Notes: a model not told the origin generated them from the letters alone. Positions 25,444 through 33,656 are shown, counted from the stretch's first letter. The stretch: 64,000 bases of DNA from Damh-18 sp964570795 (GCA_964570795.1 CAZMYZ010000003.1:15926-79925), one strand, 5' to 3'. Made by a program: numbers and translations.

Positions 25444-25543
25444 NNNNNNNNNNNNNNNNNNNNNNNNNNNNNNNNNNNNNNNNNNNNNNNNNNNNNNNNN
25501 NNNNNNNNNNNNNNNNNNNNNNNNNNNNNNNNNNNNNNNNNNN
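25444..25543. other. Assembly gap (100 N)
   Basis: A fixed-length run of N. The flanks do not share the 55-bp overlap seen at two other gaps, so real sequence is missing, including most of an EamA gene. Confidence 0.99.
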
Positions 25544-25699
25544 CAGTCTATCTTTGTATTTTTGATAGCGATTGCTTTGGTACTCATATGGCCAAGGTTT
25601 GCTACAGAAGACATTGAGCGTCGTCATGTGCCAAAGAAGGTACTTGCCATCATTATTACCGGCATCGGCACCTACATCCTCCTCACAAACGGGGTGTAG
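25544..25699 (+). CDS. EamA/DMT transporter, C-terminal fragment
   Basis: 51 residues up to TAG 25699, cut on the left by the assembly gap. QSIFVFLIAIALVLIWP and VLAIIITGIGTYILL align with the last two helices of the complete EamA permease at 27126-28201 (FQPIFVLAIGILL, LLAILITGVGTYLLL). It is a second, divergent member of the drug/metabolite transporter superfamily. Base composition is less AT-rich than in the speD segment that follows. Whether the whole gene exists depends on closing the gap. Confidence 0.75.
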   Translation, partial: QSIFVFLIAIALVLIWPRFATEDIERRHVPKKVLAIIITGIGTYILLTNGV

Positions 25700-25712
25700 C
25701 AGTTCTCCCTTC

Positions 25713-25740
25713 AACACGCACCCTCAGGGCGCGTGTTTTT
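25713..25740 (+). terminator. Terminator
   Basis: AACACGC (25713-25719) pairs with GCGTGTT (25731-25737), with CCC/GGG inside the loop, then a T-run. It ends the EamA fragment transcript. Confidence 0.8.
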
Positions 25741-25768
25741 CTTATTAACACCTTTGTTTGCAAAACTA

Positions 25769-25796
25769 TTTACTTTTAAATATACTATGTTATAAT
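25769..25796 (+). promoter_or_regulatory. Promoter of the speD operon, leaderless
   Basis: TTTACT (25769-25774), 16-bp spacer, TGT-TATAAT (25791-25796). The -10 ends 6 nt before ATG 25803. Confidence 0.65.
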
Positions 25797-25802
25797 ATTT
25801 TT

Positions 25803-26207
25803 ATGAAAAATCACAATACTGAACAATTTGGTATCCACTTTATGCTTGATGGATATTGTGCTTCTCGTGAAAAACTTGAAGATAAGGTTAAACTACGTGA
25901 AATACTTGAAAATATTCCAAAAGAAATGGGAATGCATATAATTTCAGATCCTGTTGTGGTTGAAGTTGGTTCTAATAACAAGAAAGACCCTGGGGGTGTT
26001 AGTGGTTTTGTACTAATTGCAGAAAGCCACATTAGTTTTCACACTTTTCCAAAACGCGGTTTTGTAACAATTGATGTGTACACATGTCAAGATATCCTTG
26101 ATACAGATAAATTACTTTCACTTTTCACAACTGAATTTGAACTCAAAGAGACAGATACCTACATACAAAGAAGGGGGATTAAGTATCCATCAGAAAATAT
26201 TTATTAA
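25803..26207 (+). CDS. speD: S-adenosylmethionine decarboxylase-family pyruvoyl enzyme
   Basis: 134 aa from ATG 25803. Prokaryotic SpeD proteins cleave themselves at a Glu-Ser bond to make a pyruvoyl cofactor; here that is Glu74-Ser75 in IAESHISFH. His80 and Cys95 (DVYTC) are the processing and catalytic residues of the family. The usual HTWPE motif reads HTFPK (82-84): the Glu that contacts the AdoMet ribose in the Thermotoga enzyme (from memory) is Lys. No spermidine synthase (speE) is adjacent. The enzyme may therefore decarboxylate another substrate such as ornithine or arginine. It is 4 nt from the DUF2156 gene and unusually AT-rich. Confidence 0.85.
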   Translation: MKNHNTEQFGIHFMLDGYCASREKLEDKVKLREILENIPKEMGMHIISDPVVVEVGSNNKKDPGGVSGFVLIAESHISFHTFPKRGFVTIDVYTCQDILDTDKLLSLFTTEFELKETDTYIQRRGIKYPSENIY

Positions 26208-26211
26208 TTGC

Positions 26212-27129
26212 ATGATTCCAATTTTTCCACATTTCAAAGTTATTGACATAGAGGATAAAAACGATATTGAAATATATACACTTGCCAATAAACCGTATTC
26301 TGATTTCAACTTCATAAGTTTGTGGTCATGGGATGTCAACATTAAAAGAGAAGTTTCATTACTTAATGGCAACCTTGTAGTTATATTTACAGATTATGTT
26401 ACGGACGAAAAATTTCTTTCATTTTTAGGAACGGAAAAACCAGTCTCGACATGTATTGAATTAATTAATTATGCTTCAACGCATAATATTACACCGATAC
26501 TCTATTTTATAAGTGAAGAACTAACGTCAAAAATTTCTTCAAAATTTTTGCAAATTGAGGAAGACAAGAAAAATTTTGATTATATATTTTCAACTTCTGA
26601 ATTAGCAAAACTTGAAGGTTCAAGATTTAAAAGCAAACGAATGCTTGCTAATAGTTTTTTTAAAAAATACCCCGAAGCTATTTTTAATGTCCAGACACCT
26701 AAGAGTAAGCACATAAACGCCGTGCTTGAAGTTTTGCAAAAATGGGAAAGAAGAAAACGAGATGATAATAAAGAATACGACTCAGCACATGAAAGGATTG
26801 CCATCCAAAAAATATTTGAAATGCAAAAATTTGATAGATTATTACTGTCTACAACCACGATTAGCGATGAAATTTGTGCGTTTAGTATTGATGAAATACT
26901 TCCACAGGGATATGCTATGTCACATTTTTTTAAAGCAGATTACTCATTCAAAGGTATCAGTGAGTACATGAATATGCATATGGCAATTCATTTAAAAAAA
27001 AGTGGTGTTCAATTTTGGAACTGGGAACAAGATTTAGACATTGTTGGGTTAAAAACAATGAAAATGAGTTATCATCCAACTTTTTTTTTAAAAAAATTTA
27101 CAGTATCCAAAATTAATTCAATGATATGA
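26212..27129 (+). CDS. DUF2156-family protein (MprF C-terminal domain-like)
   Basis: 305 aa from ATG 26212; the longer frame to 26071 lies inside speD. The pattern HFFKADYSFKGISEYMNMHM, then FWNWEQDLDIVGLK and SYHPTFFLKKF, matches DUF2156, two linked GNAT-like folds that in MprF move aminoacyl groups from tRNA to lipid. No membrane domain is attached, so the acceptor is open. It is coupled to speD (4-nt gap) and to EamA (4-nt overlap), suggesting one pathway: make an amine, attach it or use it, export it (inference). It is strongly AT-rich relative to neighbours, a possible sign of transfer. Confidence 0.75.
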   Translation: MIPIFPHFKVIDIEDKNDIEIYTLANKPYSDFNFISLWSWDVNIKREVSLLNGNLVVIFTDYVTDEKFLSFLGTEKPVSTCIELINYASTHNITPILYFISEELTSKISSKFLQIEEDKKNFDYIFSTSELAKLEGSRFKSKRMLANSFFKKYPEAIFNVQTPKSKHINAVLEVLQKWERRKRDDNKEYDSAHERIAIQKIFEMQKFDRLLLSTTTISDEICAFSIDEILPQGYAMSHFFKADYSFKGISEYMNMHMAIHLKKSGVQFWNWEQDLDIVGLKTMKMSYHPTFFLKKFTVSKINSMI

Positions 27130-28201
27130 GTTGGTTTTTCCTTGCACTCATCGGACCACTTTTGTACGCGATCACAAATCATATAGACAAGGTACTTCTT
27201 GAACGTTATTTCAAAGTTAGCGGTGTGGGGTCACTCATGCTCTACTCATCACTTCTCTCAGCGCTTGCACTCCCNNNNNNNNNNNNNNNNNNNNNNNNNN
27301 NNNNNNNNNNNNNNNNNNNNNNNNNNNNNNNNNNNNNNNNNNNNNNNNNNNNNNNNNNNNNNNNNNNNNNNNNNGCGGTGTGGGGTCACTCATGCTCTAC
27401 TCATCACTTCTCTCAGCGCTTGCACTCCCATTCATTTTTTTGATGGACCCACATGTTTTTGACGTCGGTGTTTTTAATATCGCAGTTCTCGTTTGCGTCG
27501 GTACGCTTAATGTTCTTGTTCTTCTTTGTTATCTACTTGCACTCCGAGACGATGAGGCATCTATTGTTATTGTCTTCTACCAGCTCGTACCAGTATTTGC
27601 CTACGCACTCGGTTTTCTTATTCTCGATGAGTCTCTCACTGTACTTCAACTCATTGCAATGGCAATTATTATTCTCGGAACTACTATTATTTCTTTCGAA
27701 GTAGACGTTGATAACAAATTTATCCTTCGGAAAAAGACAGTCGGACTTATGCTTGGTGCCTCTTTCTTTTGGGCACTTGGTTCGGTTATTTTTAAGGCAG
27801 TCGCACTCGAAGAGAATGTGTGGCGCTCGCTCTTTTGGGAACACGTTGTTCTCACACTAATTGGCGTTGGTATTCTTGTATCTATAAGAAAAACGAGAAA
27901 GCAATTTCTTCTTACTTTTAAAAAGAACTCCGCTGGGATTATTTCACTCAACGTTCTTAATGAGGTTATCTACATGATAGGGAATGCTATTTTTGCTTAT
28001 GCATACCTCCTCGCCCCCATATCACTCATTCTTCTCACTAACTCATTCCAACCTATTTTTGTCCTTGCTATTGGTATACTTCTCACAATTTTTTTCCCAA
28101 AAATTACCGTTGAAAAAATAAAGGCAAAACATCTATGGCAAAAACTTCTCGCCATCCTCATTACTGGGGTAGGAACGTATCTCCTCTTGGTTTCATCATA
28201 A
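27126..28201 (+). CDS. EamA/DMT-family transporter (interrupted by a false gap)
   Basis: The start (MSWFFLALIGPLLYAI) overlaps DUF2156 by 4 nt and the end is at 28201. Ns at 27275-27374 interrupt it, but the 55 bp before the gap (27220-27274) are repeated exactly after it (27375-27429). Removing 155 nt restores one frame of 306 aa with about ten transmembrane helices in two EamA repeats, the normal DMT size. These permeases export amino acids, nucleotide precursors or amines. With speD and DUF2156 it forms an apparent three-gene operon. Confidence 0.85.
27220..27429. other. Assembly gap with identical 55-bp flanks
   Basis: 100 N at 27275-27374 flanked by the same 55 bp on both sides. This is an unmerged k-mer overlap, not missing sequence. 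Confidence 0.95.
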
Positions 28202-28240
28202 TAAAGGTGTATATCAAGCGACAAAAAATTAATTGAGTTA

Positions 28241-28249
28241 TGATATTAT
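28241..28249 (+). promoter_or_regulatory. Extended -10 promoter, leaderless start
   Basis: TGA-TATTAT ends 6 nt before ATG 28256. Confidence 0.5.
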
Positions 28250-28255
28250 TTAGTC

Positions 28256-28753
28256 ATGGATTCGCGATCAAAAATTCTTTTTGTTATTTTTGTAGTGTTT
28301 GTAATTTTGTCCAGTTCTACATCGTACTATCGTTTTGTAGTTCTTGATGATTACCTTGTTTCATATGAAGGTGAATGTGATCCCTATGAGCAAATCTGTT
28401 TTATCGGATGTGAGGATGATGAGTGTACTTCTGAGTACTATTACTCTCAGGTGGAGAAATACGCACCAAATGTTTTTGAGCAGTGTGGTGAGGATATTAC
28501 TGATTGTGAGAATGCGTATGTATGTCTTCCTGAAGATGATGAGAAGTGCAATATCACTTTCTGTAACCCAGAGTTTAATGATGATGCCTGTGAAAAACTA
28601 ACTGGAGAAGATTATATTGTGAAGAAGGATGATTCTGGTAAATATTCAAATACTGCTTCAGATGACGAGGGAACACAAGATACTGGGGAAGATACTATTG
28701 AAACTGAAGGTCTGAATATTGATGAGCCTAATGAAGTTATTGAAAGTATATGA
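28256..28753 (+). CDS. Membrane-anchored acidic Cys-rich protein
   Basis: 165 aa. One N-terminal transmembrane segment (~7-27, uncleaved anchor or signal), then an extracytoplasmic part with ten or more cysteines (GECDPYEQICFIGCEDDECTS, QCGEDITDC, YVCLPEDDEKCN, FCNPEF) and very high Asp/Glu content, ending in a low-complexity acidic tail. The cysteines would form disulfides outside the membrane; the acidity suggests cation binding (inference). It overlaps the histidine kinase start by ATGA, so the two are co-translated and this may be the kinase's input protein. I recognise no family. Confidence 0.7.
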   Translation: MDSRSKILFVIFVVFVILSSSTSYYRFVVLDDYLVSYEGECDPYEQICFIGCEDDECTSEYYYSQVEKYAPNVFEQCGEDITDCENAYVCLPEDDEKCNITFCNPEFNDDACEKLTGEDYIVKKDDSGKYSNTASDDEGTQDTGEDTIETEGLNIDEPNEVIESI

Positions 28754-30587
28754 TTTGCAATTTTTTTACAGAACCATCATTTTTCTTTTTTTCATCTGAC
28801 GTTCCAGATTTATTATATTATTCTCATCTTCCATCTGCAGTAATTGCTCTTCTTATTGGTTTTTTTGTATACTTTAATTCGAGACATCAATTGTTAAATA
28901 TACTGCTTTTTGCAATATCAATTTGTTTTTCGCTTTGGGTACTTGTGAGTCTTATTGCTTGGACAAATATACATAGTGACTTTTTGCTTTTTGCTTGGTC
29001 TTTTTATGGAATTTTATCAAGCATAATCTCAGTTCTTAGTATTTATTTTGTTAGTGTTTTTCTTAATAAAAGAGATGTTTCAGTATCAATAAAAACTTTA
29101 TTTTTATTGATACTACTTCCAGTTTTTTTGTTTGCCGCCTCAAATTCCAGTTTAAGTGGATTTAATATTTCAGACTGCGACGCTTTTATGTATGAAGGTT
29201 TTTGGTTTAAAGCCTATCACACGTCAATTGGTGTTTTGGCGATGTTTTGGATATTACTTTTACTAGTTAAAAAATATTCTATTGAACAAAGTGATTTTAA
29301 ACGTCAAATTCTTCTTCTTGGGTTTGGTATCGAGTTCTTTCTATTTGCTTTTTTTACAACAGTTTTTTTAGGAACATACCTAACTACAATAGGTTTATTT
29401 AGTGATTCTCGAATTGAACTTTACGGTCTGTTCGGTATGGATATTTTTATGGTCTTTATTGCATTCCTTATTGTCAAATTCAAAGCATTTAATGCAAAAC
29501 TCATTGCTGCGCAGGCGCTTGTAGTGGCGTTATGGTTCCTTGTTGGCTCGCTTATTTTTATCGTCGATAGAAAGCCTGAATTTGTAATTTCGATAGCGAC
29601 ACTTATTTTGATTTCTGTATTCGGCTATTTCCTCATCCGTAGTGTAAAAAGGGAGGTGAAACAACGTGAGGAACTCGAAATACTCACGCTGCAACTTGGA
29701 AAAGCAAGCGAACGACTTCAGATACTCGACAAGATGAAGTCGGAGTTTGTCTCTATTGCGTCACACCAGCTTCGTAGCCNNNNNNNNNNNNNNNNNNNNN
29801 NNNNNNNNNNNNNNNNNNNNNNNNNNNNNNNNNNNNNNNNNNNNNNNNNNNNNNNNNNNNNNNNNNNNNNNNNNNNNNNCTCGACAAGATGAAGTCGGAG
29901 TTTGTCTCTATTGCGTCACACCAGCTTCGTAGCCCACTTACCTCTATTCGTGGCTATGCATCAATGCTTGCAGAGGGCTCATACGGCAAACTTCCCGAGA
30001 AGGCGCAGGAGGCGGTGCGTAATATCGCTGACTCGAGCATGTACATGGTGCGCTCGGTGGAGGACTATCTCAGTGTCTCACGCATCGAGGCAGGGAACAT
30101 GAAGTATGAGATGAGTGACTTTAGTCTCAAGGATACTGCGGAAAAAATTGTAGATGAGATGCGCTCGGTCGCGCTCAAGAAAGGGCTCGTGCTCGTATTC
30201 CGTTCAGACTGCACGAGTGCAGGAATGATTTATGCCGATGTAGGGAAAACACGCCAAGTCATCCAAAACATTCTCGACAACTCTATGAAGTACACCCCCT
30301 CAGGCAGTATCAAAGTACTCGCACATGATGATGTGAAGAAAAAGAAAATGACTATTACCATTCAGGATACCGGTATTGGTATGAGCAAAGAAACACAAGA
30401 AGAAGTCTTTGATAAATTTGTCCGTGCAAAGAATGCAAACAGTGTAAACGTAACCGGCACTGGCCTTGGGCTCTATGTAGCAAAAAAAATGGTCATCGAG
30501 ATGAAGGGAAAAATATGGGCCGTGAGCGAAGGCGAAGGGCAGGGTAGTACTTTCCACATTGAGTTTCCACTCGTGACAGGGAGGTAA
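28750..30587 (+). CDS. Membrane sensor histidine kinase (interrupted by a false gap)
   Basis: Ns at 29780-29879 split the gene, but the 55 bp on each side are identical; collapsing 155 nt gives one frame of 560 aa. About eight transmembrane helices (1-290) resemble an N-terminal 7TM/MASE-type sensor. Then come a short coiled linker, HisKA with the phospho-acceptor His339 in SIASHQLRSPLTSIRG, and the HATPase boxes N (QNILDNSMKYTP), G1 (DTGIGMSKE) and G2 (GTGLGLYVAKK). No response regulator is adjacent; a lone receiver protein is at 57863. The membrane part is AT-rich and the kinase part is not, as if joined from different sources. Confidence 0.9.
29725..29934. other. Assembly gap with identical 55-bp flanks
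   Basis: 100 N at 29780-29879 between two exact 55-bp copies (29725-29779, 29880-29934). As at 27220, this is an unmerged assembly overlap. Confidence 0.95.
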
Positions 30588-30600
30588 CTAATTCCAGTGT

Positions 30601-30990
30601 ATGAATGAGTTTGATAACTGGAATGAAATTAAAAAGAAGGTAGACGCAAATAGTGACGTCCTTAACAAGTTTCCAAAGGAAGGAGAGGTGTGGATGTGCG
30701 TTGTTGGAAAAAATATTGGCTACGAACAAAATGGAAGTGGTGAAAGGTTTTCACGTCCTGTGCTTGTTATAAGGAAGTTTAATAACCACATGTTTTGGGT
30801 TGTGCCCCTTTCTACAAAACAAAAGGCTTTTGATTTTTACTATAATTACACTGACCCTGAACATCAAAATGTTTCGGCTATCATTGCCCAACTAAAATTA
30901 ATTAGTATCAAGCGATTTAATAGAAAAATCTATGAACTTAACAGTAATCAGGTTTCAGAAATTAAATCAAGACTGAAATTATTGATATAG
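30601..30990 (+). CDS. PemK/MazF-family toxin without antitoxin
   Basis: 129 aa. GEVWMCVVGKNIGYEQNGSG followed by FSRPVLVIRKFN and WVVPLSTKQK is the MazF/PemK SH3-like barrel, which cleaves mRNA at short motifs. An extra ~25-residue helical N-terminus precedes the barrel. No antitoxin-sized gene lies on either side: upstream is the histidine kinase (13-nt gap), downstream a terminator. It may be a solitary toxin-like regulator, or its antitoxin may be elsewhere. Confidence 0.85.
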   Translation: MNEFDNWNEIKKKVDANSDVLNKFPKEGEVWMCVVGKNIGYEQNGSGERFSRPVLVIRKFNNHMFWVVPLSTKQKAFDFYYNYTDPEHQNVSAIIAQLKLISIKRFNRKIYELNSNQVSEIKSRLKLLI

Positions 30991-30996
30991 AAATCG

Positions 30997-31020
30997 AAAC
31001 CCCGCCAAATGGCGGGGTTT
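30997..31020 (+). terminator. Terminator-like hairpin
   Basis: AAACCCCGCC pairs with GGCGGGGTTT, AAAT loop, no long T-run after it. Confidence 0.7.
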
Positions 31021-31117
31021 CTCGGAGCCTTTCGGCACTTTGTACAGATATAGTAACATCACGCATTAATAAGTCAACTCTTTCCAAAACACTAACGTTT
31101 CGAACAACTATTTTACA

Positions 31118-31294
31118 CAGCAAGGAAATCAAGGGGAGAATATGGGCCGTGAGCGAAGGTGANNNNNNNNNNNNNNNNNNNNNNNNNNNNNNNNNNNNNN
31201 NNNNNNNNNNNNNNNNNNNNNNNNNNNNNNNNNNNNNNNNNNNNNNNNNNNNNNNNNNNNNNACATTCAGTTTCCACTCGTGGCAGGGAGGTAA
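31118..31294 (+). pseudogene. Histidine kinase 3' remnant around an assembly gap
   Basis: 31118-31162 and 31263-31294 match the last ~40 codons of the kinase at 28750: GRIWAVSEG before the gap, HIQFPLVAGR and a stop after it. Upstream homology fades within a few codons and no kinase body precedes it, so this is a fragment of a paralogue. The 100-N gap (31163-31262) probably stands for about 20 nt if the copy is colinear. Either a decayed duplicate or a scaffolding join made through repeated kinase sequence. The remaining 31021-31117 holds nothing recognisable. Confidence 0.6.
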
Positions 31295-31303
31295 ATAGTA
31301 GGG

Positions 31304-32083
31304 CTACGATATTTTTCTTGCAATAAATCCAAACATCGTTTTATATGAATTTTCACCGAAGAGAATAGGGTAAAAATTTTCTGGTGCAAGTAGGTTGTCT
31401 TTGTGTCGATGAGTACCCACTACCGCACCTTTTCTAACAAGTGAAAAATTTTTAATTTTCTTGTGTACTGAGTATCCTTTTGGTTTTGCAAATGTCGCAT
31501 ATGCATCGAAAAACATGACTTCCGTTGAGGCTTGTTTTATTCTCCTATCTTGTAACATTCCAAGATGTGCCAAAGCCCTCTTAATACCTCTGACAGTCTC
31601 AGTATATGTGCGTTGGTCCCCATCTTTACCATATTCAAAAGCAATACCATGTTTTGCGTGGGATATAAGCGAGTTTGACTTTGTTGCAGACATACACACA
31701 GCATATTTTGGGCCGATTGCCCGAATAATTTGATTGAGAATATTAGAACTCTCTACAGTAATAATTGTCGAGCGCATTCCGGAATTAGTTGAGTGAATAT
31801 CAATAACCAAATCAAATGAACTGATGGATGGGGTAATCTCATACGCAAGTCGCTCTTCGTAGTCACCATTCTTCTTACCCGGAAAAACCCTGTTGAGGTC
31901 ACTATCAATAAAGCGCTTGCGCGCTTTAACGGCTTTCATATTAGCAATATGTACTTGAAGTATTCCGTGCGTGACCTTAAGGTGGGAAAAGTACTCTGCA
32001 ACCTTAAGCCCAACACGTTCATTACCATGCGTACAAACATTAAGAAGTATTTTAGGCGCTTGTGGGAACTTTGATGCCGTCAT
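31304..32083 (-). CDS. Succinylglutamate desuccinylase/aspartoacylase-family zinc hydrolase
   Basis: 259 aa. The M14-like zinc ligands are seen in CTHGNERVG (His, Glu) and DIHSTNS (His), with the Arg/Asn substrate block DSDLNRVFPG between them and a likely catalytic Glu in IAFEYGKDGD. These enzymes remove acyl groups from amino acids or act on related amides. The substrate is not predictable, and no arginine-catabolism genes are nearby. The gene stands alone on the - strand with TGT-TATACT ending 7 nt before its ATG. Confidence 0.85.
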   Translation of the reverse strand: MTASKFPQAPKILLNVCTHGNERVGLKVAEYFSHLKVTHGILQVHIANMKAVKARKRFIDSDLNRVFPGKKNGDYEERLAYEITPSISSFDLVIDIHSTNSGMRSTIITVESSNILNQIIRAIGPKYAVCMSATKSNSLISHAKHGIAFEYGKDGDQRTYTETVRGIKRALAHLGMLQDRRIKQASTEVMFFDAYATFAKPKGYSVHKKIKNFSLVRKGAVVGTHRHKDNLLAPENFYPILFGENSYKTMFGFIARKIS

Positions 32084-32090
32084 GTATTTC

Positions 32091-32099
32091 AGTATAACA
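32091..32099 (-). promoter_or_regulatory. Extended -10 promoter, leaderless start
   Basis: On the - strand TGT-TATACT (32099-32091) ends 7 nt before ATG 32083. Confidence 0.6.
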
Positions 32100-32174
32100 A
32101 ATCAGAATTATTTCATTAATAAACTTGTCCAGTCTAAACAAAATATTTGAATTGACTATGCTACTATTTCATAC

Positions 32175-32699
32175 ATGGAAGTAACATTTCGTGTACCCAC
32201 GGGGACAGATGTTGATGCAGTGTATGCGGTGTATCATCACACCTGGCTTGCTACGTATCCGAATGAAGTACTTGGAATTACGCTTAATGATATTCACGCA
32301 TACATACCGGAAAAGATAAGCGATGAGCAGCGATCGAAGCAGGCTGCTGTGTATACTCATGTACCTGAAGACACTTTTATTATGATTGCATTGGTAAATG
32401 GAAATGTAGTGGGCGTCTGTAACGGTAAAAGGAGTGAAGAAAGTACGCACCTTAAGTCACTCTATATACTCCCTGAATATCAAGGGAAGGGAATTGGCTC
32501 AGCGCTTTGGGATCAATTTAAGACATGGGCGGGGACTGAAAATAAAATCACTGTCCATGTGGCCACATACAACACAAACGCAATCAATTTTTACACATCA
32601 GTTGGCTTTGTAGATACTGGCAAGCGCTTTGTGGAGGAGCGCTTTATCTTTAAAAGCGGTGCGCAAATGCCCGAGATGGAGATGGCACTGGGGAAATAA
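32175..32699 (+). CDS. GNAT-family N-acetyltransferase
   Basis: 174 aa. The acetyl-CoA loop is YILPEYQGKGIGSALWDQF (~98-116), followed by the typical NAINFYTSVGFVDTG C-terminal strand. The closest general type is the RimI/stress-related acetyltransferase group; the acceptor is unknown. A divergent spacing of ~90 nt separates it from the - strand zinc hydrolase. Monocistronic as far as can be seen. Confidence 0.9.
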   Translation: MEVTFRVPTGTDVDAVYAVYHHTWLATYPNEVLGITLNDIHAYIPEKISDEQRSKQAAVYTHVPEDTFIMIALVNGNVVGVCNGKRSEESTHLKSLYILPEYQGKGIGSALWDQFKTWAGTENKITVHVATYNTNAINFYTSVGFVDTGKRFVEERFIFKSGAQMPEMEMALGK

Positions 32700-32765
32700 C
32701 CGTGAAAATCCAAACTGTCGGTAAAAGTAATTTGTGTGTAAAACCTGTACGCATATGCATACCTG

Positions 32766-32774
32766 TGGTATAAT
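32766..32774 (+). promoter_or_regulatory. Extended -10 promoter, leaderless start
   Basis: TGG-TATAAT ends 6 nt before ATG 32781. Confidence 0.65.
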
Positions 32775-32780
32775 ACACGA

Positions 32781-33011
32781 ATGAAAAACACTCTTTCTTC
32801 AGTCCTTTGGGATGTGCGTGAAGCAGAAATTCCATCACTTCCACGTGATTTTGTGATTCAACGCGTACTCACTTACGGAACCATTGGCTTTATAATTGAA
32901 GTAATGGGGACATACGGAGCAGAGGTTGTTCGTGATGTATTTCTTTCACTTAAACCAACCACGTTTCCTCATAAAAAATATCTGTATCTTCGAAATTATC
33001 TTTTTTCATAA
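32781..33011 (+). CDS. DUF6922-like partner of an AbiEii-type toxin
   Basis: 76 aa, soluble. The sequence (VLWDVREAEIPSLPRDFVIQ, LTYGTIGFIIEVMGTYGAEVV) resembles the small DUF6922 proteins that precede AbiEii-like nucleotidyltransferases (family name from memory). The stop shares one base with the next ATG (TAATG), so the pair is translationally coupled. By analogy with AbiE-type modules this would be the antitoxin or accessory member. It has a good leaderless-type promoter. Confidence 0.75.
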   Translation: MKNTLSSVLWDVREAEIPSLPRDFVIQRVLTYGTIGFIIEVMGTYGAEVVRDVFLSLKPTTFPHKKYLYLRNYLFS

Positions 33012-33637
33012 TGCTCCACTACAATACAATCACAGAAGGGATGCAGTCTGTCTCAAGAATAATTTTTGATACTTTTGGTGATGAGTACTATCTTGCTGGT
33101 GGTACCGCACTTGCACTACTTATTGGCCACAGAACAAGCATTGATCTTGATTACTTTTCAAAGGGTCCGATCAACACAACCTTGCTTAAAGAACGTTTGA
33201 ACTCACTTTTCTCTACACACATCATCCAGATTGTGTACGAAGATGTAAATACTCTGTGGTGTTCTATTGATGGAATCAAAGTATCATTTATTTCTCGAAA
33301 AGATACCTTATTGAAACCATGCACAACTGAGGACTCGTTTATTCTTGTTTCAATAGAAGACCTTACCATTATGAAACTATCTGCTATTTGTGGTCGTGAC
33401 GAATATAAGGATTATTTTGATTTGGCTTGTATCTCAACAATAACTGATGTGCGCTCATGGCCTACATGGTGGAATGAAGTGTACCCACAGGCAGACATGA
33501 CGAGTTGGCTTATTGCACTTGGCTCAAGCGAGATAGTTCACAAAATTCCTCTTGTCACTCATGGTGCTTTTAAAGATATCGTTGTTGAAAATCAACTTAG
33601 GCGCGTTACCACAGAGATAACAAAATTCATTCGATAA
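33011..33637 (+). CDS. AbiEii/AbiGii-family nucleotidyltransferase toxin
   Basis: 208 aa. The nucleotidyltransferase signature YLAGGTALALLIGHRTSIDLDYFS carries GG and the D-x-D metal pair, with a helical second half (IEDLTIMKLSAICGRDEYKDYFDL). Members of this family inactivate tRNA or other targets by adding nucleotides and can give phage resistance through abortive infection (family knowledge). Paired with the DUF6922-like gene, it makes a compact toxin-antitoxin unit. Confidence 0.88.
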   Translation: MLHYNTITEGMQSVSRIIFDTFGDEYYLAGGTALALLIGHRTSIDLDYFSKGPINTTLLKERLNSLFSTHIIQIVYEDVNTLWCSIDGIKVSFISRKDTLLKPCTTEDSFILVSIEDLTIMKLSAICGRDEYKDYFDLACISTITDVRSWPTWWNEVYPQADMTSWLIALGSSEIVHKIPLVTHGAFKDIVVENQLRRVTTEITKFIR

Positions 33638-33656
33638 ATTTAATCAGTAAAATTGC

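Noticed and set aside
25031..25717. Long - strand frame across the assembly gap
   Set aside because: It is antisense to the S66 peptidase and the EamA fragment, and is held open only by Ns.
26071..26211. Upstream extension of the DUF2156 protein
   Set aside because: It lies wholly within speD in another frame; ATG 26212 is 4 nt after the speD stop.
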